Below are positions 23,544-35,693 of a stretch of DNA of 64,000 nucleotides, in pieces. The position numbers were made by a program, and so were the translations under genes. The number at the start of each line of letters is the position of its first letter. The first letter of the stretch is position 1. Location of the stretch: positions 141,375,981 through 141,439,980 of the forward strand of contig BSWB01000001.1 in the NCBI GenBank assembly GCA_033239125.1, written 5' to 3'. The notes beneath the pieces were generated by a model. The model was not told the DNA's origin. It searched no databases and saw only the letters and a list, made by a program, of their open reading frames with translations. Origin of the DNA: Fagopyrum homotropicum (lineage: Eukaryota; Streptophyta; Magnoliopsida; Caryophyllales; Polygonaceae).

Positions 23544-25257
23544 TGTTAGCATGAAATATTGTGATATTTTAGGCATGTTTTCTAAGTGTATTTCATCCAT
23601 ATTGATAGTCATTGATTAAGCATTGATGCATTTGTGAGCTAGTTTGTCTATAATGTCGATATAGAGATCTACACAAGCTTTATGATTGATTGTAGGCAAT
23701 TAAGAGCTATTTCCGAACGGATTGAGCGAGAATGGAGTTTGATGAAGCATGTCCATGAATTGAGGACATTCCTAGGAGCTAAGGATGTGCTAACTTGAAG
23801 AATAGCACGAGGAAAGGAAGAATCACGTTCTTGCCCTAAACCACGCTCTAAAATACGGCCGTACTACATTCCACGTTCAAGTCCACGGCCGTGGAACCTT
23901 GGCAAGGGAAGCGTGATTCATTCCAGCAACTTCTACGGCCGTGGAAGAGTTGTGTTAAACCGTGACAGTTTCCACGCTCCAAAATTACGGCCGTGGAACC
24001 CTTCCACGACCGTGATCTTGGCGATCTTTTTCGCCATACTTTAAGCCACGATCTTCTACGCTATCGGGCCGGGCTTATATTTTATCTTACATTATAAAAG
24101 GACGGACGAAGAGAGATTCCATCACCTCTACCTCTGCTTAGACGCATCTTCGCTTACACTTGGAATTGTCCTAATTTCACATCTTGCGGAGATTGTGATT
24201 GGGAGAATTGCGCTTTGCTATTGAGATTTCCGGATTGACGGAAGAGTTGAAGATTTGGAAGATTTTTCGTGAGAAGATTTCGCTTCTCATTTAGGTTTGA
24301 TTTGAAGACGGATTGACATCCCGTTCTTCTTTCTTATCTAAGATTCGTGATTGTTTGTGTTATTCCAAATCTATTGACGTTATTGTTCTTGATTTGTGGA
24401 TTTGAGATTGACTTGAAAGTTATTGAAGGTTTTCGGAAGTTTTCATCTTTCATTCTTTTAAACCTTGAATTTGATATCAATATGACTGTTGTTGGCTAAA
24501 ACCCATTAACAATTCTAAGGTGAAGGGTTGATAGTTGTGGCTTAGATGATGATAGATCGATCGTAAACAGATTGGACCCTGAGAGTTAGAGAGAATCGCC
24601 GACGAACCTAATCCACGGTCTGTTCTTGAGCTTCCACGGCCGTGGAACTCAAGAACTACCCGTAATTTTGTGTCAGTTTACGAACTTGCTTTTACTTTAA
24701 TCCAAAGTTAAAGATTTGCTTTAACTTAGTCTTGGCTTGCCTTTTCTAGGTGGTAGTGAAGCCTCAACAACCTCTACCTCGACTGTGAGTGTCACAACCT
24801 CAATCGGTTTAGTTAGTCTTGATCCTTGGATTATAAGTTTGGGTATTTAACATTAATTCTTACCTTTAGAACCTTTCTACATTGAAGCCTCAACAACCTT
24901 TATAGAGAGTGTCTTATAGGTGAGTCATATAAGGTTTTTGGAACTTCACCGTACGATTACCTTACATTCGTATACCTTTGCATGTCTTAACTCTGTCCTT
25001 ACATCTTTAGTATATCTTGAATCGATTGCCACAGCTGGATTCCTGGATCTTTAGGATTGTTGTTTTCCCAATAATTCGAAAAGCTCTTACATTTACTCGC
25101 TTGATAACCTATAATTGAATTTGTTCCCCCCAAATCCCTGTGTTCGATACTCTGGAATTCTTGCTCAACTATATCGATCCGTATACTGCGGGTTCGCTTG
25201 CTTGATTCTAGTTTTATAAATTTAAAGCTTATTTGTACGCACGCTAAGTGGCGAACA
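23544..25257 (+). repeat. 5' LTR of Athila A
   Basis: Runs from TGTTAGCATG to GGCGAACA and is 1,714 bp, the same length as the 3' copy at 33791-35504. A TATA box (TATAAAAG) at 24093-24100 gives the likely U3/R boundary. Two perfect CCACGGCCGTGG palindromes lie at 23883 and 24634, with near copies at 23934 and 23986. The U5 end carries GTATACTGCGGGTTCGCT, shared in near-identical form with LTRs B and C. Confidence 0.95.
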
Positions 25258-25263
25258 AGTTTT

Positions 25264-25281
25264 TGGCGCCGTTGCCGGGGA
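25264..25281 (+). other. Primer-binding site of Athila A (tRNA-Asp)
   Basis: TGGCGCCGTTGCCGGGGA begins six bases after the 5' LTR and is complementary to the 3' end of plant tRNA-Asp, the usual Athila primer. The same 18 bases occur at 37544-37561 in element B. Confidence 0.9.
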
Positions 25282-25360
25282 TTTGGTCTTGGCCGAACTC
25301 GGTTATCGGTTGTCAAGCTTGGGAGCTTCTTCCCTTGTTATTTGATATCTTTTCAAGTGC

Positions 25361-26343
25361 ATGCGCAGGTCTAGGAACACCGAAGACCTCTTACCTCTTG
25401 ATCAAGAGCTTGAGAGGACTTTAAGGCAAAAGCGTAAGGAAAAGAAAATGGCTGAAGAAAACGAACGTGATCTCCAATCGGAGTTAGCGGAAAAGGAAGC
25501 TCAACTCCAATGGAGTGAGAAGACACGTAGAGAAGAGACGGGTCGTCACTAAATGAAAGTTGACGATCTAACGGACATGATGTTCCAAATGAGGTTGGAG
25601 ATAAACAACCTTAAGGAGAAAAAGAAAATGAGGAGACCGGGAAGATTGGTTAGAGCCAACTCATCCAATGAGGATAGCGACTCCTCCATGCCACCGCTAG
25701 AGGAAATTGATCCAACGATCAATGTGAATCATTCCATCCATGGGCAGCTGCAAATCGCCGTGTTCCACCTAGGAATGCAAGGATCGAACGTGTGGATGAA
25801 GAGCCAAGAACTCTTGGCCAAAGGATGGATCCAACGCAGCAACCACGCCGTTTAGGTGTGAACTTCGATGCTGATGATGTACAAGGGTTTAGCTTCAACC
25901 CGCAGGTTATTACTCTTGTTCGCCAAAACCAATTTGGCGGAACAAGCGCTGAATCTCCACACCAACACCTACAAAATTTTGAGTGTATGATGGAGACAAT
26001 GAGGCCGAAGAACGCAACTACCAACAACTATAAGCTCAAGCCTTTCTTCTTCTCTTTGAAGGGGAAGGCATTATCTTGGTACCAAGCTCTTCCTAGTGGG
26101 AAACTAGACACGTGGGAAGACCTTTCCGCGGAGTTCCTAACTAAGTTCTTTCCGCCATCCAAAACGGCGGAACTTAGAGGTAAGATTAATGCATTTTCCA
26201 TGAGATCTAACGAAAGTTGGTTTCAATCTTGGGAAAGGTTTCAGGATTTGCTATTGGATTGCCCTCATCATGGCATATCCAAGCTTGCATTGCTGGAGAT
26301 ATACTATAAGGGGCTGGATGTGGAGACACAATTAAAGCTCTAA
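25361..26343 (+). pseudogene. Athila A gag, N-terminal and core, broken
   Basis: Starts MRRSRN, parallel to MRRSRC in element B. The frame is cut by a TAA at 25550-25552, shifts at about 25760-25790, and is cut again by TAA at 26341-26343, where B has a Gln codon in the same motif (KLQSL). The gag core is well preserved: RQNQFGG, ESPHQHLQNFE, KGKALSWYQALPSG, EFLTKFFPPSKTAELRGKIN and LLDCPHHGIS. The product would have formed the virus-like-particle shell. The frame continues into the polyprotein at 26365 without a shift. Confidence 0.9.
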
Positions 26344-26364
26344 TCCCTCTCATGTGGTACATTC

Positions 26365-29300
26365 ATGGACATGAGGGAAGATGACGCTTGGGGCTTCATT
26401 GAGAAGCAAGCAAGGGTCATAGAGAAGTATTCTCACCGGAAGGTAGAGGGAAATCATGTGGAGCAAGGAGCAAAGCTCACACATGAAGCTCAAAATCAAA
26501 TTTTCTCCCTCAACAATGAGATTAAAGAGTTGAAGGAAGCTATCAAGACCAACTTTCCAAAGCAACAAGGAAAAGATGTTGGCTACTTGGGCAACAACAA
26601 CAACGGTAGTGAGAATACAAACCGCAACAACAACAATAACCGGAACAACAACCGGAATAATTGGAACGGCAACAACGACAACCGGAACAACAATTGGAAC
26701 AACAATAGGGGTTCAAACAACAACAATTGGCGCTCCAATCAACAAAACTCCGGTAACTCTTATCCTTCCAATTCAAATTCACTAACTCCACCTTCCTCTT
26801 CCTCTACTCCTTTGAAAAGCCAGGGGCAAACATCTAATGGAGGAAGCACTTCGGGGAAGGAGAAGCCCGATCCCATGTTGAAGACGATCTTGGGAAAGCT
26901 TCAAGGGTTAGAGACTCGCATCATCAAAGTTGATGATCACATAACTAAGGTTGATAAATCCCAAAAGGTTTTAGAAAACCAAATGTTTACTCATGCGGAG
27001 GAAGTTCCTAGGAATCAAGGGAAACTTCCAGAAAAAACGGAGGACAACCCAAAGGGAAGGGTGATGGCAATCACAACTAGGAGCAGAGTGACTACCACCG
27101 ATCCGCAGCCTAAGTTTGTAGAAGTCCCCGTTGAGAAAGAAAAAGAGAAGGGGAAGGAGAAGGAAGATGTCTACGTTCCTCCTCCGGCTTACAAACCTCC
27201 CCTACCATTCCCTCAATCTAGAGCGAGAGCGCGCCTAGATAAACAATTTGGTAAGTTTATAGAACTCATGAGCAAGCTGCATATTAATATACCTTTCATT
27301 GATGCTATTGTAGGTATGCCGGCTTATGGCAAGTTCTTAAAGGAGATCCTCTCTAACAAGAGAAAGTTAGAGGATTTTGGAGAGGTTCAGATGAGTTCGG
27401 ATTCTTCGGATCTCATCAAGACCATGAAGGAGAAAATGCCCCCAAAGCTAAAGGATCCGGGGTCATTTTGTATTCCCATAGGAGTGGGAGATGTCACATA
27501 TGATGCATTATGTGACTTGGGAGCAAGTGTGAGCATCATACCACTTGCATTATGTAGGAAGATCGGTTTAGGCGACCCTAAACCGGTGAAGATGACTTTG
27601 TACATGGCGGATCGATCCATCACTCGTCCCGTCGGTATTGTAGAAGACGTCCCAGTCAAGCTAGGTAAATTCTTTGTTTCCATTGATTTTGTTGTGCTTG
27701 ACATTCCTGCAGATAGTCCGGTCCCGATCATACTCGGAAGGCCGTTTCTTGCAACTTTCGGCTGCATAGTCGATTGCAAGAATGCTAGACTCGCCTTTGA
27801 CATAGGAGAGGAGAAGGTAGAGTTCGTTCTTTCCACTCTAGTGAAGGAACCAATCTTTAATGAGGATATATTCAATATCCAAGATGAAGAAGGGTTGTCT
27901 AGAGAGGAGGTAAGTGCTATTCTCTTCAAAGATCCTTTACAAAAGGTTATTACTATGAGTCTAATGAATGTAGGGGAAGAAGAGGAGTGCAATGAGGCAA
28001 TTGAAGCCTTAGAAGCACAAGAAGAAGTATATGAAGAGGAGTTTGAGAAACTCCACGACGAAGCAGAAAACGTGAGGATCCACAGCCATACACTATATTC
28101 CACGGCCGTGGATTTCACCAACCAAAGCGTGGCTCACTCCAGAGGGTTACACGGTCGTGGAGAGAACAGAGCAACCGTATTCCCTTTCCACGCCAAAAAT
28201 CACGGCCGTGGAGCATACAGAGCACCCGTAATTCTGGCCGTGGAAGAAGGTGATCGCACCTCTTCTTCAACTTCTCTTGATTCTTCTCCTACACCTTCTA
28301 CTTCCTTAGACACTTCTAAGGAAGAATCGGAAGCTCCACAAGAGCCATTGGAAACTCTTGCAGCTATGGAGTTGAAACAACTTCCTACTCATCTAAGGTA
28401 CGCATTTCTTGGGCCTAATTCTACCTTTCCGGTTATTGTTAGTTCCGATCTAACCATAGATGAACATAGTAAGCTTATGGTTGTCCTTAGGAAACATAGG
28501 AAAGCTTTAGGCTATACTATAGAAGACTTAGTAGGAATCAAACCTTCCCTATGCATGCATAAAATATTAATGGAAGAGGACTTTAGGACTTCAAGACAAC
28601 CTCAAAGGCGGTTGAATCCGACCATGAAGGAGGTTGTCAAGAAGGAAATTCTTAAATTACTTGATGCAGGTATCATCTATCCTATCCCCGATAGTAAGTG
28701 GGTGAGTCCGGTACAAGTAGTTCCGAAGAAGGGAGGAATGACGGTCATCACCAACAAGAACAACGAACTCATTCCTACCCAAACCGTAACGGGATGGCGG
28801 ATGTGCATAGACTACCGCAAGCTTAACAATGCGACGAGGAAGGATCACTTCCCATTGCCATTCATTGATCAAATGCTTGAAAGGTTAGCACAACATTCTC
28901 ATTTCTGTTATCTTGATGAATATAGTAGTTTCTTTCAGATTCCGATACACCCGGATGATCAAGAGAAGACCACGTTCACGTGCCCATGGGGTACGTTTGC
29001 TTATAGGAGAATGCCGTTCGGGCTTTGCAACGCCCCAGCCACCTTTCAAAGGTGCATGATGGCAATCTTCTCCGAATACATTGAGGAAATCATGGAGGTC
29101 TTCATGGATGGCTTCTCCGTATACGGTTCCTCTTTTGACAATTGTCTTTCTAACCTTTCTCTTGTATTACAAAGTTGTGAAGACACTAACCTAGTTCTTA
29201 ATTGGGAGAAGTGTCAATTTATGGTAAAGGAAGGAATTGTATTAGGACACCTAATATCTAGTAGAGGGATAGAGGTGGATAAAGCGAAAATAGAGACTAT

Positions 29301-30753
29301 AGAGAAGCTTCCTCCCCCAACTTCGGTGAAAGGGATAAGAAGTTTCCTAGGACATGCTGGATTTTATAGGCGCTTCATTAAGGATTTCTCTAAAATATCA
29401 AAGGCGCTAACTAATCTATTGATGAAGGATGCAGTTTTTGAATTTTCGCAGGAATGTTTGGATTCGTTTAACATGATTCGGGAAGCTCTAATTTCAGCAC
29501 CTATTATCCAACCTCCGGATTGGAACCTTCTCTTTGAGGTTATGTGTGATGCTAGTGACGTAGCTATAGGAGTTGTTCTTGGACAAAGAAAGGAAGGGCG
29601 AACCCATGCCATATACTACGCTAGCAAGACGCTAGATGAAGCGCAGCTCAACTACGCCACTACGGAAAAGAAATTTTTAGCCATTGTCTATGCTATTGAC
29701 AAGTTTTGCTCTTATCTTGTAGGTGCAAAGGTGATAGTGTACACGGATCATGCTGCGATCCGATATCTCCTTGCAAAGAAGGATGCGAAGCCAAGGCTAA
29801 TTAGATGGATTCTTCTTCTACAAGAATTCGATCTAGAGATCCGCGACAAGAAGGGTTCGGAAAATTCTGTTGCGGATCATTTGAGTCGCCTAACACATCT
29901 AGAGGACGACCATATGCCTATAGATGACTCCTTCTCGGACAAACACCTACACATTATAGAGGAGTGCATCGATGTGATCTCCAAAGGTAACGAACCATGG
30001 TTTGCTTATTTTGTTAACTATTTGGTTTGTCAAGAGATACCGCCCGGATTATCCTACGCACAAAGAAAGAAGTTCTTTAAGGATGTCCGGGAATACTTTT
30101 GGAATGAACCTCTCCTCTTTAAGAGAGGTCCGGATGGCATCATTCGCCGATGTGTGCCGGAAGATGAGATGCAAAGTGTCATCCGCCATTGTCATTCACT
30201 ACCTTGTGGAGGACACGCTAGTTCAAACAAAACTAGCGCTAAGGTATTGCAATCTGGATTCTTTTGGCCTACTTTATTTAGAGATGTTCAAACCTTTGTT
30301 TCCTGCTGCGATGCTTGTCAAAGAACAGGAAATATCTCTAGGAGGAATGAGATGCCTCTCAATAACATCCAAGATGTGGAGATTTTCGACGTTTGGGGAG
30401 TTGACTTTATGGGACCGTTCCCATCATCTTGTGGAAACCAATACATACTCTTGGCGGTGGATTACGTTTCTAGATGGGTGGAAGCAATTGCCTCTCCCAC
30501 CAATGATGCCATGGTGGTGGTTAAGTTCTTTAACAAGACCATCTTCCCACGATTTGGGACACCAAGGACTATCATTAGTGATGGAGGTTCTCACTTCATC
30601 ACCCGGCGCTTTGAAGCTCTTCTAGCTAAGTATGGGGTTACTCACAAGATCGCCACCCCTTATCATCCACAAACTAGTGGACAAGTTGAGATCTCAAACT
30701 GGGAGATCAAAGGAATCCTAGAGAAGACGGTTTCAAGGACTAGGAAGGATTGA
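26365..30753 (+). pseudogene. Athila A gag C-terminus-protease-RT-RNase H-integrase (truncated)
   Basis: A 1,462-codon open frame. Residues of about 70-140 are Asn-rich. Protease has CDLGASVSIIPL near residue 383. RT has MCIDYRKLN and CYLDEYSSF, but the catalytic box reads FMDGF at residues 913-917, where B has FMDDF, so the second Asp is lost. RNase H has VMCDASD (D1062) and TDHAAIRYL. Integrase has the HHCC part (RHCHSLPCGGH...CDACQR) and a DD35E core (D1347, D1406, E1442). The frame stops at TGA 30751-30753 just after the core. A few more codons still resemble B, and then the C-terminal integrase region is missing. A coding spacer between protease and RT holds a perfect CCACGGCCGTGG (28100). 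Confidence 0.93.
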
Positions 30754-30865
30754 TCCTTGAAGCTTGATTGATTGTTGAGATTTGCGAAATTTTGAGAGAA
30801 ACAACGGTTCCTGGACGTTCCACGGCCGTGGAATTTGAAGAATAAACCGTGGTTTTCAACAGAGA

Positions 30866-32421
30866 ATGGATTTTGTGAGGAGAGTGTCCGAGAGAAATAA
30901 GGACAAGAACAAAGAGAAGGATAAGAATAAAAAGAGGAACGGCAACCCCTCTTCCTCTTCATCCTCTAGAGCACCACCACCTTCATCCCCTTCACCTCCT
31001 TCATCACCATCACCTCCTAGCCCTAGGGTACCCACCATTCACGAGGATCATCTCGACGCCTTAGAGAGGATCCATAAGAGAGCTGTTATAGGACCTAGGT
31101 ACCTACTATTGGAGGATTTAGCTCCTCTACACATCATAGGGGACCTTACTTGGCTCTTGGATAGAGCCGGCCTTATCATCTTCTCTGCTATCCGAGAAGA
31201 TGCCTACGAGGAGATTACTAGAGAGGTTGTGACGTCTTTTGAGCACAGCCATGTTGATAGGACAGTTTCTTTCCGTCTGATGGAAAGAAACTATGATTTC
31301 TCCATCCGAGAGTTTGGAACCTTCTTTGGGTTCCAGGAGTCCTTCAATGGTCGTTTCCCCAGCGGCGTTTACGCCAAGGATTTTTGGGAGGAGGTAGCCA
31401 TGATCTATGTCAGCGAGGACCGCTGACAACCAGCCGATACCAAGGCTAAGTTGATGTATCACTTAGCCTTGAAGATTGCTCACCGGGTACTTTCTGAGTG
31501 TCTCTTCCCTAGGACGGAGACACCTCAGAAGATCAAGACGGATGAGCTCTTTCTTTTGTACTCCATGCTATATGGACGACCTATTGACTGCGCCACCCTC
31601 TTAGCTGCTACCATGAGCAAGCTAAAGAACAAGAGGGCTGGCAATATTGGATATGGTGGGATAGTCACCCACCTTGCTAGGACATTAAGGGTTGATTTCT
31701 CCGCCTGCACACGCATTCCTGCTGTACCCCTAGGACTCCAGGCCTTCATGACTAGAGGTCTCATCTTTCCTACCCATAGAGGTCCACCTTATGCAGCTAT
31801 GCCATGGAGAGCAGGACGGGGAGAGGCATTGAGTGGCTCCCAGAGTATTCCATTATGGCTGGACGCTATAATTGGAAGGAGACGTTCGCTGCTATGCATG
31901 CGAACAGGATTGCAGCCCCTCCATATGTCCTACCACCACCTGTAGTTGAGGAGGAGGAGATGAGAGATCAGTATGAGGGAGGAGGAGGAGCTGAGCAGGA
32001 TTTTGGCACGTTTCCGGATCAGCCGGACATAGCTTCTGATATGCCTAGACGTTCTCCACGCCCCGCCAGAGCTTCAGGTTCATCTTCTCGCCGCGCCAGT
32101 GTGAGCGAGAGACCCACTTGGATGGAGACCCCTCCTGCGTGGTACGGAGCTCCACCACCATGGTCTACTCAGGCACCACCAGCACCAGCACCAGCACCGT
32201 CAGATGCACCGGGGTGGTACAGCCAGGCTCCAGGTTGGTACGAGCAGATCCCAGAGTAGGCTACTAGTCTTTCTGATAAGGTGGGAGCTTTGGAGATCCG
32301 AGTTGACGCTAGAGATGGACGCATGGATGACCTCGACCATATGATGAGAGACGTCTACCGCCAGCAGTTCGGGCGGTACTATGATCCTAGCTTCTCTCCA
32401 TTCCCGCCTCCACCGCAGTGA
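30866..32421 (+). pseudogene. Athila A 3' ORF (env-like / ATHILA ORF family), broken
   Basis: Begins MDFVRRVSERN with a Lys/Asn-rich and then Ser/Pro-rich N-terminus. A globular part follows (FRLMERNYDFSIREFGTFFGFQ) and a second block (LMYHLALKIAHRVLSECLF). This matches the extra ORF placed after pol in Athila elements, often called env-like; no clear signal peptide or membrane span was seen. Lesions: TGA at 31424-31426, a frameshift near 31800, and TAG at 32257-32259, after which the frame reads on to TGA at 32419-32421. The C-terminal part is Pro/Ala/Trp-rich (APPPWSTQAPPAPAPAPS). It starts only 112 bp after the truncated integrase. Element B has no counterpart. Confidence 0.75.
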
Positions 32422-32512
32422 TGACATTGAGGTCCGACAGCTTTAGCCGCTCCACCGCCATTTTGTGAGTTCTTTTTCTTTCTTTCTTTTCTTCTTTTCT
32501 TTCTTTTATTTG

Positions 32513-32551
32513 AACATTAGGGACAATGTTTGTTCCAAGTATGGGGTGGGG
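32513..32551 (+). other. Hairpin plus purine tract, upstream copy (Athila A)
   Basis: AACATT-AGGGAC-AATGTT forms a 6-bp stem with a GGGA-containing loop (32513-32530). AAGTATGGGGTGGGG follows at 32537-32551. The same arrangement occurs next to the 3' LTR of this element and twice in element B. Confidence 0.7.
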
Positions 32552-33751
32552 TGTGACTAAAAGTTTGTAATAACTCTTACTCACTTTGATTGCTTCTATT
32601 GAGACTATCTTGCATGTTCATTATGTTGTTACACGTTTCATTATTGCATTGCATGAAAAAGAGTTTGAAAAAAAACCCATAAAAATTGAAAAATTTTGAA
32701 AATTTTGTGCTTCTAAGGATAGAGATGATTTCTATGATAATCACTACTTGTGAATTGAGTTTGATGACAATTGCATGCTTAAACGAATAGTGAATTGAAA
32801 AGAAATTGAATGAGTTGATTATACCTCTTTTGCAAATTTCATAATGTGATGAATGTTGCTTAAATCATGTTGAGAAAATAAGGTTGAAATCACAATATAA
32901 GTTCTTATACTTCTTGTTGAGATGATTAAGGCAATTTGATTTTCTTTCTTCTTTCTTTGATCATTTAGCCCCTCATTGAAATAATGGCCTCCTTTACCTA
33001 TCCGGGAATTTGGAGGAGTTGATTGATATTGGCATGTTTGATGTGGGAGGGCCTTGAAAGCAATTATTTGCAATCAAAAGAATAGAAAGAAATTGTAGGT
33101 TTGGGGAAGTCAATCATGATGATGAGTAACTCGGCACCATTCACATAGCCGGGTGTTTGTGTCTTGCCAAAGTCGGATTGAGCGATATTCCTAGCGGATT
33201 ATGGTATGTGCGCTAAGGGTTTGAGGCATCTCATAAAAATTGAGAAACGCCAATCTCCTAGGCTTCGGTTTTTGTGCACCTCTATCCATAGCTCCAAAAG
33301 TAAAGTCGAAAAATGAAAGGAAGAGAGCGAAGCTCTAAGTTGAAAGTGTTGCGGAAACCGCAAGAGAAGAAGAAAAGAGTAGTTATCCACTTTCCCGGAT
33401 TCATGCACCACATTCCTTAAAGTTTTTCCTTCCCTTTCCACATTCTAGACCTTGTTTGAAAGTCCTGAAGATCAAAAGAATGTTATATGGCTTGGTGATC
33501 TAAATTGAAGTTTCTTATGATTAATTTTGATAATGTTTGAAGGTTATGATGTTTGTATGGAAGTTTAATTGATTCATGAGCTTTCTTTACTCTTTACTCT
33601 TTGATTAAGTGTATGAAAGTCTTATGAACGAATGAAACAAGATTTGAGAATGATCTATTGATTAGAAGGCACATCCATCCAAAAGAAGTTTTGCTTTGAG
33701 AAGGTACATATATTTCATCCTAACTTGTGCTTTAAAAGCTTTTTGAAAGAC

Positions 33752-33790
33752 CTTGCTTAGGGACAAGCAAGTGGCAAGTATAGGGTTATT
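33752..33790 (+). other. Hairpin plus polypurine tract at the 3' LTR (Athila A)
   Basis: CTTGCTT-AGGGAC-AAGCAAG (33752-33771) forms a 7-bp stem. AAGTATAGGG follows at 33777-33786, four bases before the 3' LTR. The purine tract is the candidate plus-strand primer; its T/A interruption may be a mutation. Confidence 0.7.
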
Positions 33791-35504
33791 TGTTAGCATG
33801 AAATATTGTGATATTTTAGGCACGTTTTCTAAGTGTATTTCATCCATATTGATAGTCATTGATTAAGCATTGATGCATTTGTGAGCTAGTTTGTCTATAA
33901 TGTCGATATAGAGATCTACACAAGCTTTATGATTGATTGTAGGCAATTAAGAGCTATTTCCGAACGGATTGAGCGAGAATGGAGTTTGATGAAGCATGTC
34001 CATGAATTGAGGACATTCCTAGGAGCTAAGGATGTGCTAACTTGAAGAATAGCACGAGGAAAGGAAGAATCACGTTCTTGTCCTAAACCACACTCTAAAA
34101 TACGGCCGTACTACATTCCACGTTCAAGTCCACGGCCGTGGAACCTTGGCAAGGGAAGCGTGATTCATTCCAGCAACTTCTACGGCCGTGGAAGAGTTGT
34201 GTCAAACCGTGACAGTTTCCACGCTCCAAAATAACGGCCGTGGAACCCTTCCACGACCGTGATCTTGGCGATCTTTTTCGCCATACTTTAGGCCACGATC
34301 TTCTACGCTATCGGGCCGGGCTTATATTTTATCTTACACTATAAAAGGACGGACGAAGAGAGATTCCGTCACCTCTACCTCTGCTTAGACGCATCTTCGC
34401 TTACGCTTGGAATTGCCCTAATTTCACATCTTGCGGAGATTGTGATTGGGAGAATTGCGCTTTGCTATTGAGATTTCCGGATTGACGGAAGAGTTGAAGA
34501 TTTGGAAGATTGTTCGTGAGAAGATTTCGCTTCTCATTTAGGTTTGATTTGAAGACGGATTGACATCCCGTTCTTCTTTCTTATCTAAGATTCGTGATTG
34601 TTTGTGTTATTCCAAATCTATTGACGTTATTGTTCTTGATTTGTGGATTTGAGATTGACTTGAAAGTTATTGAAGGTTTTTGGAAGTTTTCATCTTTCAT
34701 TCTTTTAAACCTTGAATTTGATATCAATATGACTGTTGTTGGCTAAAACCCTTTAACAATTCTAAGGTGAAGGGTTGATAGTTGTAGCTTAGATGATGAT
34801 AGATCGATCGTAAACAGATTGGACCCTGAGAGTTAGAGAGAATCGCCGACGAACATAATCCACGGTCTGTTCTTGAGCTTCCACGGCCGTGGAACTCAAG
34901 AACTACCCGTAATTTTGTGTCAGTTTACGAACTTGCTTTTACTTTAATCCAAAGTTAAAGATTTGCTTTAACTTAGTCTTGGCTTGCCTTTTCTAGGTGG
35001 TAGTGAAGCCTCAACAACCTCTACCTCGACAGTGAGTGTCACAACCTCAATCGGTTTAGTTAGTCTTAATCCTTGGATTATAAGTTTGGGTATTTGACAT
35101 TAATTCTTACCTTTAGAACCTTTCTACATTGAAGCCTCAACAACCTTTATAGAGAGTGTCTTGTAGGTGAGTCATATAAGGTTTGTGGAACTTCACCGTA
35201 CGATTACCTTACATTCGTATACCTTTGCATGTCTTAACTCTGTCCTTATATCTTTAGTATATCTTGAATCGATTGCCACAGCTGGATTCCTGGATCTTTA
35301 GGATTGTTGTTTTCCCAATAATTCGAAAAGCTCTTACATTTACTCGCTTGATAACCTATAATTGAATTTGTTCCCCCCAAATCCCTGTGTTCGATACTCT
35401 AGAATTCTTGCTCAACTATATCGATCCGTACACTGCGGGTTCGCTTGCTTGATTCTAGTTTTATAAATTTAAAGCTTATTTGCACGCACGCTAAGTGGCG
35501 AACA
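33791..35504 (+). repeat. 3' LTR of Athila A
   Basis: A 1,714-bp copy of the 5' LTR with about 24 single-base differences and no length change. The TATA box is at 34340-34347. Perfect palindromes CCACGGCCGTGG lie at 34130 and 34881. It ends GGCGAACA, followed by the AATAC duplication. Confidence 0.95.
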
Positions 35505-35693
35505 AATACCCAACATAAGTCATTTACCTCGGCAACAAACCAATTCAACTCAATCACAGTCTTAAAATCCGGATGAAGAAGCCAATCAACTTTGAAGCGG
35601 AAAGGGCAACAAGATCTATCAAATCTCTTGCTCGGGTGAAATTGAAGAAGAAGTGGATTGTGATTAGAGGACAAATGAGGTAAGTGACGTACC
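35505..35693 (-). pseudogene. LINE-3 ORF2 pseudogene, middle segment (end of endonuclease)
   Basis: A 189-bp LINE remnant caught between the two Athila elements. It includes AATAC (35505-35509, right TSD of A) and GTACC (35689-35693, left TSD of B). On the minus strand it reads HLSSNHNPLLLQFHPSK, the C-terminal endonuclease motif (SDHNP type with Asp changed to Asn), then FRFKVDWLLHPDF. The frame is continuous with 48773 onward on one side and with 23538 downward on the other once one TSD copy of each insertion is removed. Confidence 0.92.

Larger units (their letters stand above)
32422..33790 (+). other. 3' UTR of Athila A
   Basis: A non-coding stretch between the last ORF and the 3' LTR. 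A CT-rich tract lies at 32469-32507. It contains the first hairpin/purine module (32513-32551), a block at 33126-33290 that aligns with 46264-46425 of element B, and the second hairpin/purine module at the LTR. The spacing of these parts is nearly the same in B. No ORF is supported. Confidence 0.8.
23544..35504 (+). mobile_element. Athila-type Ty3/Gypsy element A (with env-like ORF)
   Basis: An 11,961-bp element with two 1,714-bp LTRs (about 24 differences counted by eye, roughly 1.4%) and a 5-bp TSD. Order: 5' LTR, tRNA-Asp primer-binding site, gag, protease, RT-RNase H, truncated integrase, a separate Athila 3' ORF, a long 3' UTR, purine tract and 3' LTR. The sequence family, tRNA-Asp priming and extra 3' ORF place it in the Athila lineage. 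It is disabled by several stops, a frameshift, an RT catalytic change and loss of the integrase C-terminus. It sits in LINE-3. Confidence 0.95.

Noticed and set aside
23883..24645. CRISPR-like reading of repeated palindromes
   Set aside because: Copies are irregularly spaced, inside LTRs of a plant retroelement, and without unique equal-length spacers.
25264..25281. tRNA gene
   Set aside because: Only the 18 bases complementary to the tRNA-Asp 3' end are present; this is a primer-binding site.
27387..28121. 244-codon antisense ORF in the Athila A protease region
   Set aside because: It is a mirror of the real polyprotein frame, Ser-rich, with no domain of its own.
30002..30625. 207-codon plus-strand ORF in another frame of integrase
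   Set aside because: Shadow of the conserved integrase frame; no family resemblance.
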